DNA from: Bacteroidales bacterium | GTDB lineage: Bacteria > Bacteroidota > Bacteroidia > Bacteroidales > JAADGE01 | Assembly: GCA_024762915.1 (NCBI GenBank) | Contig: JANTGL010000018.1 | Coordinates: forward strand, 1 to 17,230 | Reading direction: 5' to 3' | DNA length: 17,230 nt | Part shown: positions 1 through 6,627 of the stretch, in pieces | Layout: each line of letters begins with the position of its first letter | Position numbering within the stretch: position 1 is the stretch's first letter | The notes under the pieces: generated by a model | What the model was told of the DNA's origin: nothing | Seen by the model: only the letters and a program-made list of their open reading frames with translations | Databases searched by the model: none | Made by a program: the position numbers and the translations under genes

Positions 1-57
1 TTTTGCAAATTTATAAATTATAATAGAAAATTTTTATAAAGTGTTTTATTTCCTGAA

Positions 58-75
58 CTATTTTCCGATACAGAA
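58..75 (-). repeat. 18-bp direct repeat of the mnmE 3' end (candidate attachment site, distal copy)
   Basis: On the minus strand this reads TTCTGTATCGGAAAATAG. It matches the last 18 bases of mnmE at 3083-3100 (TTCTGTATCGGCAAATAA) at 16 of 18 positions in the same orientation, and even reads Phe-Cys-Ile-Gly-Lys-stop. The bases outside the 18-19 bp do not match, so this is not a longer gene fragment. SGI1-family islands integrate at exactly these last 18 bases of mnmE (thdF/trmE) and leave such a repeat at the far end. I infer an attR-like scar; there is no integrase in view, so chance or an old remnant remain possible. Confidence 0.5.
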
Positions 76-207
76 AGTAATTAACCAATATTTGCAGGGC
101 TTATTTAAAAAAAGGTACAGATAAGGTACTTTTAGATGTCAAATTTCATTGAAAAATAAGAATTGATGACTTCCCGGATAATATCTTATAAACATTCCGG
201 CTAACAT

Positions 208-1578
208 TTAATTTTTTACGATTTTAGAAGATATAATATTTTTATCGGTTTTTATTCTGACAAAATAAACTCCTTTATTGTAAGATGATAAATCAATTGT
301 TGCATTTTGATTAACGGCTGTTTTTTTAAGTATTATTTTCCCGAAAACATCATAAACTTTAATGCTCTCAATTTTATTATTTGTATTAATACTAAATGTT
401 TCTTTCGTTGGATTTGGATAAATTGTTAAGCCATTATCTGAAATGTCTTTAACATCCAAAGCATCACATTCTGCTTCTGTTTCTACAAAGGTTGAACTTG
501 CATCAATATTTGTCCAGTTTGTTGTGCTCCACGTTGCATCATCTACAAAAATACATGTTAGGTAAGGATTGCTTGTTGCATCAAACTCTATAATGTTGGT
601 ATTGTGCCCATTTTTGACATCCAAACTTGTTAGTTGATTTGAATAGCACCACAAATATGTTAAAGCCGGATTTGCAGCAACATCCAAACTTGTTAATTGA
701 TTCCCATCGCACCTCAATCCAGTTAAAGTCGTAATTGTCGATACATCCAAACTTGTTAATTGATTATGATTGCAAAACAAATTAGTTAAAGCCGTATTTG
801 CAGAAACATCCAAACTTGTTAATTGATTTTTAGAACACAACAAATGAATTAAATCTCTATTTTCCGAGACATCCAAACTTGCTAATTGATTTCCTTGGCA
901 ATCCAAAAAAGTTAATGCAATATTTGCAGATAAATCCAAACTTATTAATTGATTATAATAGCAATAGAAATAAGTTAAAGCAGTATTAGCAGATAAATCC
1001 AAACTTGTTAATTGATTATAAAAGCAATCCAAAGTAGTTAAAGCAGTATTTGCAGATAAATCCAAACTTGTTAATTGATTCGCAGAGCAACCCAAAGTAG
1101 TTAAAGCAGTATTTGCAGATAAATCCAAACTTGTTAATTGATTTTCATGGCATAACAAAGTAGTTAAAGCAGTATTTGCAGAAACATCCAAACTTGTTAG
1201 TTGATTATATTCACAATCCAAAAAAGTTAATGCAATATTTGCAGATATATCCAAACCTGTTAATTGATTCATAGAGCAATCCAAAGCAGTTAAAGCAGTA
1301 TTTGCAGAAACATCCAAACTTGTTAGGTGATTATTATAGCAAAACAAATCAATTAAAGAAGTAAAATCTGCTATTCCGGTTAAATCACTTATATTTTTAT
1401 AAGAAACGTCTAAAGTTGTAATTCCACTAATATTTGAAGTTAAAACATAATTATCCAAAACGTCATCATACGCTAAATCAATAAGGGCTTGTTCAAAGTT
1501 GTCATCCGGAACATAGGTTGTTTGTGAATATGCGCTCAGATTTGCAAGTATGAAGATAATGATTGCAATTTTTTTCAT
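208..1578 (-). CDS. Secreted leucine-rich-repeat protein with T9SS C-terminal sorting domain (copy 1)
   Basis: A 456-residue protein expected on the cell surface or outside the cell. Residues 1-19 are a signal peptide (MKK, hydrophobic stretch, then Ala-Tyr-Ser-Gln). Residues 20-84 form a cap shared with the neighbouring copy. Residues 85-315 are eleven perfect-length 21-residue repeats of the pattern LTSLDxSANxALTxLxCxxNQ, each with a cysteine in the core strand except where noted by drift, followed by a last partial repeat. Residues from about 378 form a type A T9SS sorting domain: the YPNPT motif, a KVYDVFGK strand and the final KIVKN. LRR domains of this kind usually bind proteins or carbohydrates; the ligand cannot be told from sequence. 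It is a tandem duplicate of the gene at 1693-2622 with more repeats. Certain as to family, unknown as to role. Confidence 0.93.
   Translation of the reverse strand: MKKIAIIIFILANLSAYSQTTYVPDDNFEQALIDLAYDDVLDNYVLTSNISGITTLDVSYKNISDLTGIADFTSLIDLFCYNNHLTSLDVSANTALTALDCSMNQLTGLDISANIALTFLDCEYNQLTSLDVSANTALTTLLCHENQLTSLDLSANTALTTLGCSANQLTSLDLSANTALTTLDCFYNQLTSLDLSANTALTYFYCYYNQLISLDLSANIALTFLDCQGNQLASLDVSENRDLIHLLCSKNQLTSLDVSANTALTNLFCNHNQLTSLDVSTITTLTGLRCDGNQLTSLDVAANPALTYLWCYSNQLTSLDVKNGHNTNIIEFDATSNPYLTCIFVDDATWSTTNWTNIDASSTFVETEAECDALDVKDISDNGLTIYPNPTKETFSINTNNKIESIKVYDVFGKIILKKTAVNQNATIDLSSYNKGVYFVRIKTDKNIISSKIVKN
634..1326 (-). repeat. Eleven tandem 63-bp LRR-coding repeats
   Basis: The LRR units are repeats at DNA level as well as protein level: 11 x 63 bp with no length variation. 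The segment reading ccaaacttgttaattgatt on the plus strand recurs almost unchanged in most units, and the middle units (about 960-1200) are the most alike. Such similarity suggests recent unit gain by slippage or recombination, so repeat number may differ among strains. Confidence 0.9.
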
Positions 1579-1613
1579 ATTAGTAGAGTTTTAAATAAGA
1601 GATAGTTTTCTGA

Positions 1614-1621
1614 CAAACATA
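1614..1621 (-). promoter_or_regulatory. Candidate Bacteroidota -7 box for LRR copy 1
   Basis: The minus strand reads TATGTTTG, a fit to TAnnTTTG, about 36 bases before the ATG at 1578. A matching -33 TTTG is not clear. The surrounding leader is conserved in front of both LRR genes, which supports but does not prove a promoter. Confidence 0.4.
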
Positions 1622-1649
1622 GATATTAAAATATACTACTATCTGTTAA

Positions 1650-1691
1650 TCATTTATAAAATAATCTTTCAAAATCTGAATAACTAACCTG
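1650..1691 (-). pseudogene. Tail fragment of the small hypothetical gene, carried along by the LRR duplication
   Basis: Read on the minus strand this gives QVSYSDFERLFYK then stop TGA. The intact copy at 2694-2735 gives QVNYSDFERLMYK then TGA. The stop codon is the same distance from the following LRR start codon (1578 and 2622) in both cases. There is no reading frame before it, since it abuts the stop of the LRR gene at 1693. It is a non-functional duplication scar. Confidence 0.85.
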
Positions 1692-1692
1692 T

Positions 1693-2622
1693 TTAATTTT
1701 TTACAATTTTAGACGTAATAATATTTTTATCAGTTTGTACTCTTATAATATAAATTCCTTTTTTGCAGTGTGATAAATCAATCATATCATATTGATTAAC
1801 TGCCGTCTTTTCAAATATTATTTTCCCGAAAACATCATAAACTTTAATGCTCTCAATTTTATTATCTGTGTTAATACTGAACGTTTCTTTCGTTGGGTTT
1901 GGATAAATGATTAAGCCATTATCTGAAATAACTTTAACATCCAAAGCATCACATTCTGCTTCTGTTTCTACAAAGGTGGAACTTGCATCAATACCTGTCC
2001 AGTTTGTTGTGCTCCACGTTGCATCATCTACATAAATACATGTTAAATCTGAATTACTTATTGCATTAAAAAATATAAAGTTCGCATTATTCCCATTTCT
2101 TACATCTAAATTTTTTAATTGATTATACTCGCAAGCCAAAAAAGTTAAAGCAGTATTTGTAGATACATCCAAATTTGTTAATTGATTAGAAGAACACGTC
2201 AACAAAGTTAAAGAAGAATTTGCTGACACATCCAAACTTGTTAATTGATTTGTACTGCTCCACAATTCAGTTAAAGCATTATTAGTAGATACATCCAAAT
2301 TTGTTAATTGATTAGAAGAACACGACAATATAGTTAAAGAAGAATTTGCTGATATATCCAAACTTGTTAATTGATTTACTTGGCAATACAATTCTGTTAA
2401 AGCAACAAAATCTTCAATTCCTGTTAAATCTGTTATGCTCTTATTATTAACATTTAATGATGCAATTCCATTGATATTCTCAGTAAGAACATAATTGTCT
2501 AAAACATCATCATAACCCAAGTCAATAAGAGCTTGTTCAAAGTTGTCATCCGGAACATAGGTTGTTTGTGCAAATAGGTTCATATTTGCAAGTAGGAAGA
2601 TAATTATTGCAATTTTTTTCAT
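1693..2622 (-). CDS. Secreted leucine-rich-repeat protein with T9SS C-terminal sorting domain (copy 2)
   Basis: A 309-residue paralogue of the protein at 208-1578. Residues 1-18 are a signal peptide ending Leu-Phe-Ala-Gln. The cap (19-84) and the sorting domain at the C-terminus (YPNPT, KVYDVFGK, KIVKN) are nearly the same as in the other copy. The LRR region is far shorter: four full 21-residue units at 85-168 plus a last partial unit, against eleven. Units 1 and 3, and 2 and 4, are more alike than neighbours, so it grew by copying a 42-residue pair. One unit has Ser in place of the usual core Cys (LTELWSSTNQ). Probably cotranscribed with, or under a duplicated promoter like, copy 1. Ligand unknown. 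Confidence 0.93.
   Translation of the reverse strand: MKKIAIIIFLLANMNLFAQTTYVPDDNFEQALIDLGYDDVLDNYVLTENINGIASLNVNNKSITDLTGIEDFVALTELYCQVNQLTSLDISANSSLTILSCSSNQLTNLDVSTNNALTELWSSTNQLTSLDVSANSSLTLLTCSSNQLTNLDVSTNTALTFLACEYNQLKNLDVRNGNNANFIFFNAISNSDLTCIYVDDATWSTTNWTGIDASSTFVETEAECDALDVKVISDNGLIIYPNPTKETFSINTDNKIESIKVYDVFGKIIFEKTAVNQYDMIDLSHCKKGIYIIRVQTDKNIITSKIVKN
2119..2370 (-). repeat. Four tandem 63-bp LRR-coding repeats arranged as two 126-bp pairs
   Basis: The DNA around plus-strand gattagaagaacacg occurs twice, 126 bases apart (near 2184 and 2310). Units 1+2 and 3+4 are thus copies of one 126-bp block. This expansion is different from the single-unit pattern in the other LRR gene, so the two repeat arrays grew separately after gene duplication. 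Confidence 0.85.
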
Positions 2623-2736
2623 ATTAGTAGAACTTTAAATAAGAGATAATTTTCTGACAAACAAAGATAATACAATCTACAATGAATTAATAATCATTTA
2701 TACATTAATCTTTCAAAATCTGAATAATTTACCTGT
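2623..2736 (-). repeat. Duplicated 5' flank, copy B (pairs with 1579-1692)
   Basis: Partner of the flank at 1579-1692, offset exactly 1044 bases. This copy is the likely original, because here the small gene's tail is still joined to the rest of its reading frame (2694-3023). Confidence 0.85.
2662..2669 (-). promoter_or_regulatory. Candidate Bacteroidota -7 box for LRR copy 2
   Basis: The minus strand reads TATCTTTG, matching TAnnTTTG, 40 bases before the ATG at 2622. It lies 4 bases off the box proposed for copy 1, so at most one of the two registers is right in the shared leader. Confidence 0.35.
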
Positions 2737-3023
2737 GAAGCTTTTTTTAATTGGTTCTTTATTCGTTTATACTTTTTTGTCGGTTTCCCTGCATAAAATT
2801 TCTTAAAATTTTTACTATACAGTTCATCATACAATTTTTCAGTATCATAATAAGCACCGTATAGTTTTTCAAGTTTTCTCATGTACTTACTTTGTGTTTG
2901 ACATTCATACATACAGCCTTTAAATGCAGTACGATGCAAGAAATAACCACCAGATAAATAAAGCTTTCGGGCTTGCTTTCCGGTTACAGGGCAAACAAAA
3001 AATATCAGAAACTTAGTAAATAG
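2694..3023 (-). pseudogene. 5'-truncated remnant of a conserved hypothetical protein (CPVTGK-type)
   Basis: The frame is open from 3023 to the stop at 2694-2696 but has no ATG or GTG start; the only usual start is TTG at 2939, which would cut off the best conserved part. Read without that limit, the frame gives CPVTGKQARKLYL, a glycine-tyrosine stretch, then FLHRTAFKGCMYE, QTQSKYMRKLEKLYGAYY and a Lys/Tyr-rich tail. From memory this resembles the C-terminal half of a family of roughly 200-residue hypothetical proteins found in many bacteria, in which the CPVTGK element follows an N-terminal beta domain; that N-terminal part is absent here. The start of the open frame overlaps the mnmE terminator. 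Function is unknown. If translated at all, it would be an 81-residue basic protein from TTG 2939. Confidence 0.6.
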
Positions 3024-3040
3024 CTAAATAACTGATATTT
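2994..3040 (-). terminator. Intrinsic terminator after mnmE
   Basis: On the minus strand the arm AATATCAG (3039-3032) pairs with CTGATATT (3008-3001), an 8-9 bp stem with a small inner TTAG/CTAA helix (3013-3027), and it is followed at once by a run of T's ending near 2994. It lies 43 bases past the mnmE stop codon and would end the four-gene operon. Confidence 0.6.
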
Positions 3041-3082
3041 ATATTCTTTTTATTGGATATTGTTTTCTTTTGTTTTCTGCGA

Positions 3083-3100
3083 TTATTTGCCGATACAGAA
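3083..3100 (-). repeat. Last 18 bases of mnmE, matching the repeat at 58-75 (candidate attachment site, gene-proximal copy)
   Basis: Minus strand TTCTGTATCGGCAAATAA encodes the end of MnmE, Phe-Cys-Ile-Gly-Lys-stop. The Cys-Ile-Gly-Lys tail is essential and highly conserved in MnmE, which is why tyrosine-recombinase islands such as SGI1 use these bases as target: the gene is restored on insertion. The match at 58-75 makes 76-3082 a candidate inserted segment. Confidence 0.5.
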
Positions 3101-4450
3101 ATTTGCAAATATATTTCCAAGCACCTCATCAACAGTAAATTCGCCTGTTATCACTCCTATATATTGCAATATTTCACGAATGTCTTGAGCAAGAAAATCA
3201 GAAGAAATACCGGTTTCAAGTCCTTGTGAAACTCGTAAAGATGCTTCGTAAGCTTTTTGCAATGCTTCAACATGTCTGCTGTTCGTAAGTATCGTATCAT
3301 TTTTATTTAAAGAAGAATAATTAACGGTATCAATCAACAATTGATTTAATTTATCAATATTGATTTTGTATTTAGCGGAAATTTTAATGTATTGAATTTT
3401 TTCATTATTTATAAACTCGTCATCGACATCATTTTTAACTGTATCAATTTTATTGATTAATACAATCAAATGTTTGCCTCTTGCTTTTTCTTTTATTTCA
3501 GATATTTTTTGTTTTGAATCGAGGTCACCGGCTTTAATCAAAAGCAAAACAATATCTGCTTTTTTAATTTTATTCATTGTTCGCTCAATCCCTAACGATT
3601 CCACAACATCATTCGTATTTCGAATTCCGGCAGTATCAATTAATCGAAAAAGAATTCCGTTTATCGAAATAATATCTTCGACGGCATCACGTGTTGTTCC
3701 CGCAATATCCGAAACAATGGCTTTATCTTCGTTGAGAAGCACATTCAATAAAGTTGATTTTCCCACATTCGGTTCCCCGACAATGGCAACCGGAATTCCG
3801 TTTTTAATAACATTACCCAATTCAAAAGAATTTATCAATTTCGAAATATGCTTTTGAATATCACTAATTAAATTTTTTAATGCTTTTCTGTCGGCAAATT
3901 CGACGTCTTCTTCACTGAAATCCAATTCAAGCTCAATTAAACTGATAAAAGAAAGAAGCCGACTTCGCAGCTCTTGCAATTCGGAAGAAAAACCGCCGCG
4001 CATTTGTTGCATGGCAATTTTATGTGCCGATGCCGATTCGGAAGCAATTAAATCAGCCACGGCTTCGGCTTGTGACAAATCCATTTTTCCGTTAAGGTAG
4101 GCACGTTGTGTAAACTCACCCGGATTTGCAAGACGTGCACCGTTTTTTATAACAATATTTAAGATTTTTTGTTGAATAAATAGCGATCCGTGGCAGGAAA
4201 TTTCAACCGAATCTTCACCTGTATAAGAATTCGGGGATTTAAATATACTTATCAAAACCTCATCAACAACCTGATTATCAGAGCTAATTGTTCCGAAACG
4301 AATGGTATAAGCTTTAAATTCTAATTTCCCTTTTTTCGGGGTAAAAATCTTTTTAACAATATTAAAAGATTCCTTACCCGACAAACGAATAACAGCAATA
4401 GCACCGCTTCCGGGCGATGTCGCTATGGCTGCTATCGTATCATTAAACAT
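3083..4450 (-). CDS. mnmE: tRNA-5-carboxymethylaminomethyluridine(34) synthesis GTPase MnmE
   Basis: A 455-residue full-length MnmE (TrmE), which with MnmG modifies the wobble uridine of several tRNAs using a folate-derived one-carbon unit and GTP. Residues 1-120 are the folate-binding, dimer-forming domain (TIAAIATSPGSGAIAVIR, NPGEFTQRAYLNGKMDLSQAEAV at 109-131 gives the family signature). A helical domain surrounds the G domain at about 218-370: P-loop GEPNVGKS at 225-232, IAGTTRD at 249-255, DTAG at 272-275 and NKID near 335. It ends with the invariant Cys-Ile-Gly-Lys, so it is not broken despite the repeat at its 3' end. It is last in an operon, 5 bases after the phosphofructokinase gene, with a terminator beyond. 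Confidence 0.97.
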   Translation of the reverse strand: MFNDTIAAIATSPGSGAIAVIRLSGKESFNIVKKIFTPKKGKLEFKAYTIRFGTISSDNQVVDEVLISIFKSPNSYTGEDSVEISCHGSLFIQQKILNIVIKNGARLANPGEFTQRAYLNGKMDLSQAEAVADLIASESASAHKIAMQQMRGGFSSELQELRSRLLSFISLIELELDFSEEDVEFADRKALKNLISDIQKHISKLINSFELGNVIKNGIPVAIVGEPNVGKSTLLNVLLNEDKAIVSDIAGTTRDAVEDIISINGILFRLIDTAGIRNTNDVVESLGIERTMNKIKKADIVLLLIKAGDLDSKQKISEIKEKARGKHLIVLINKIDTVKNDVDDEFINNEKIQYIKISAKYKINIDKLNQLLIDTVNYSSLNKNDTILTNSRHVEALQKAYEASLRVSQGLETGISSDFLAQDIREILQYIGVITGEFTVDEVLGNIFANFCIGK

Positions 4451-4455
4451 ATTAA

Positions 4456-5427
4456 TTATTTTGCAAGGATTTCATTAACGCGTAATAACTCCTCACCTAT
4501 ATCACGTTTTCCTTTTATGGTTTTATTAAAAGGAACAAGCACAACTTCATGGTTTGAATAACCGACCATAACGCTTCTTTGATTATCAATTAAAGCATCA
4601 ACGGCAGCAACACCCAGCCGACTGGCAAGATAGCGATCAAATGCTGAGGGTGATCCGCCTCTTTGCATGTGCCCCAGAATATTTACTCTAATTCCGTGAC
4701 TTTTATATTTTGTGCCGAATTTTTTGGCAACTTCACTTGCTCCGCCAATATTATTACCTTCGGCTACAATAATAATGTTAGAACTTTTTTCTGAAGATTT
4801 TAATAATTCTTCCAATTTTTCTTCTTGCCCTTCAACTTCCGGAATCAAAACCATTTCGGCACCGGTTGCAATTCCGGCTTTAAGGGCTATAAAACCGGCA
4901 TCACGACCCATCACTTCAATAAAAAAAGTTCGATCGTGTGAAAACGCCGTATCTTTAATTTTATCAATGGCTTCGGTAACTGTGTTAAGTGCAGTGTCAA
5001 AACCGATTGTATAATCCGTTCCGAACATATCATTATCAATCGTACCGGGCATTCCGACAAACGGAATATCGTATTCTTGGGAAAATATACCGGCTCCTTT
5101 AAAACTTCCGTCTCCTCCGATTACAACTACGGCATCAATTTTATGTTTTTTCAAGTTTTCGTATGCTTTTTTTCTCCCTTTCGGTGTTCTGAACTCTTCG
5201 CTTCTTGCAGTACGTAACATTGTTCCGCCGCGTTGAATAATATTTCTGACAGATTTGGATTTCATTTTCACAAAATCACCTTCAATCATTCCTTGATACC
5301 CTCTGTTAATACCCATTACTTCCAAATTATGCGCCAGGGCAGTTCTGACAACGGCTCTTATTGCCGAATTCATTCCGGGAGCATCTCCGCCGGAGGTAAA
5401 AACTGCTATTTTTTTAATTTTTGTCAT
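4456..5427 (-). CDS. pfkA: ATP-dependent 6-phosphofructokinase
   Basis: A 323-residue cytosolic enzyme that phosphorylates fructose 6-phosphate to fructose 1,6-bisphosphate in glycolysis. Length and motifs fit the short bacterial PfkA type: SGGDAPGMN at 12-20, GGDGS at 104-108, PGTIDND at 127-133 with catalytic Asp131, FIEVMGRDAGF near 168-178, and GHMQRGGSPSAFDR towards the end. Gly107 and Gly128 occupy the places of E. coli Gly104 and Gly124, which is the ATP-type state; the pyrophosphate type has Asp and Lys there. Its start lies 3 bases after the stop of a second phosphofructokinase of the other type, and mnmE follows after 5 bases, so the genes are surely cotranscribed. Confidence 0.96.
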   Translation of the reverse strand: MTKIKKIAVFTSGGDAPGMNSAIRAVVRTALAHNLEVMGINRGYQGMIEGDFVKMKSKSVRNIIQRGGTMLRTARSEEFRTPKGRKKAYENLKKHKIDAVVVIGGDGSFKGAGIFSQEYDIPFVGMPGTIDNDMFGTDYTIGFDTALNTVTEAIDKIKDTAFSHDRTFFIEVMGRDAGFIALKAGIATGAEMVLIPEVEGQEEKLEELLKSSEKSSNIIIVAEGNNIGGASEVAKKFGTKYKSHGIRVNILGHMQRGGSPSAFDRYLASRLGVAAVDALIDNQRSVMVGYSNHEVVLVPFNKTIKGKRDIGEELLRVNEILAK

Positions 5428-5430
5428 AAT

Positions 5431-6627
5431 TTAATCACTTGTCATAATAAATAAAGGATTCATCTCAAAACTCTTATAGTAAGGTCTCAATCGTTCCGTA
5501 TTATAAAATTTTTCAATATTAATTACTTTTGATTTGCTGGTTACAACATCAATCGGGACATTATCGTACCGTCCGTTTTTTAATACAACCAATCTTCCGT
5601 GTACACCTTTAAGAATTAGATCTAAAGCCAAATTTCCGTATGCCATGGGTACAATAGAATCAACTGCATCCGGGTCTCCTCCTCTGACAAGGTATCCTAA
5701 TTTTTGATTAATAACATTTATGCGTTTCCCCTTATTAAATTTAGGAGACAGTTCTTTTAATTTTGTAGAAACCATTTCACCTATTCCGCCTAATTTTGCA
5801 TGACCGAATTGATCCTTTTCGGCATCTTTAAATACCATTTCTCCGCCTTTAAACATAGCCCCTTCCGAAACCAAAACAACTGAATAATTACTCGGGTTTT
5901 TGTATCTGTCTTCGATTAAAAGCTTTGTAAGGTTTTGTATATCAAACTTATACTCCGGAATAACACATCTGTTAGCAGATCCGGCCATGGTCGGTATCAT
6001 TGCCGTAAAACCGGCATATCTTCCGAAAACTTCAAGAACCAATAATCGTTCATGCGATCCGGCTGAAGTTCTCAGGGTATTTGTCATATTTATCGTTCGC
6101 GTTACACAGGTACTGAAACCGATACAATAATCTGTCCCCGGAACATCGTTATCCATTGTTTTCGGTATAGCGACAACCTTAAAACCCTCTTTATATAACC
6201 GAACCGCATAACTTAGGGTATCATCACCGCCTATCGGAATTAAATAATCAACACCTAACCATGATAAGTTATCTAAAACAACTTCCGTTAAATCATTAAT
6301 TTCATCGGTATATTTTGATTTCAAATGATCAGGAACACTAACTTTAGGCAACCGACTCGGTTTTGTTCTTGAACTGTGTAAAAAAGTTCCGCCCGTTCGT
6401 CCGGCCCGATTTACGATATTTTCAGTAAGTTCAATAAAATTATTACTGTTATCAACTTTTTTATCTTGAACCATTTCTACAATTCCTGCCCATCCTCTTC
6501 TTAAACCGATTACTTTATACCCTTCTCTGATAGCACGAATTGTGATTGCTCTTATTGCAGGATTCAGTCCGGGAACATCTCCGCCACCGGTAAGAATTGC
6601 TATAATCCCTTTTGTTTTTTTTGTCAT
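5431..6627 (-). CDS. Phosphofructokinase family protein, predicted pyrophosphate-dependent
   Basis: A 398-residue enzyme of the phosphofructokinase family, predicted to catalyse the reversible transfer between pyrophosphate and fructose 6-phosphate. Evidence seen: TGGGDVPGLNPAIRA at 13-27, GGDDT at 133-137, PKTMDND at 155-161 with catalytic Asp159, LEVFGRYAGF near 198-207, and LVRGGDPDAVDS near 314-325. Asp136 replaces the glycine that makes room for ATP, and Lys156 is the second mark of pyrophosphate-type enzymes. In actinobacterial relatives Lys occurs with either donor, so Asp136 is the decisive residue. Insertions after residue 50 make it longer than PfkA. The ATG overlaps the stop of the DUF4296 gene by four bases (ATGA). 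The pair with pfkA suggests a glycolytic step run with either donor. Confidence 0.9.
   Translation of the reverse strand: MTKKTKGIIAILTGGGDVPGLNPAIRAITIRAIREGYKVIGLRRGWAGIVEMVQDKKVDNSNNFIELTENIVNRAGRTGGTFLHSSRTKPSRLPKVSVPDHLKSKYTDEINDLTEVVLDNLSWLGVDYLIPIGGDDTLSYAVRLYKEGFKVVAIPKTMDNDVPGTDYCIGFSTCVTRTINMTNTLRTSAGSHERLLVLEVFGRYAGFTAMIPTMAGSANRCVIPEYKFDIQNLTKLLIEDRYKNPSNYSVVLVSEGAMFKGGEMVFKDAEKDQFGHAKLGGIGEMVSTKLKELSPKFNKGKRINVINQKLGYLVRGGDPDAVDSIVPMAYGNLALDLILKGVHGRLVVLKNGRYDNVPIDVVTSKSKVINIEKFYNTERLRPYYKSFEMNPLFIMTSD

Larger units (their letters stand above)
1579..1692 (-). repeat. Duplicated 5' flank, copy A (pairs with 2623-2736)
   Basis: This 114-bp stretch upstream of the first LRR gene aligns without gaps, at a constant offset of 1044 bases, to 2623-2736 upstream of the second. 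It contains the shared leader and promoter region and the last codons of the small upstream gene. Similarity stops sharply at 1692/1693, which is where the stop codon of the second LRR gene lies, marking the duplication junction. Confidence 0.85.

Noticed and set aside
174..200. CCGGA/TCCGG inverted repeat as terminator of the first LRR gene
   Set aside because: Only five base pairs hold the stem around a long loop, and no T run follows on the minus strand.
634..1326. CRISPR-like array
   Set aside because: The regular 63-bp period has no unique spacers and keeps one reading frame encoding 21-residue LRR units.
3453..3857. Plus-strand open frame of 134 codons opposite mnmE
   Set aside because: It lies wholly inside the conserved G domain of mnmE on the other strand and its translation has no family features.
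4712..5014. Plus-strand open frame of 100 codons opposite pfkA
   Set aside because: Shadow of a well-conserved gene; the translation is Ser/Ile-rich low-complexity sequence, typical of an antisense frame.
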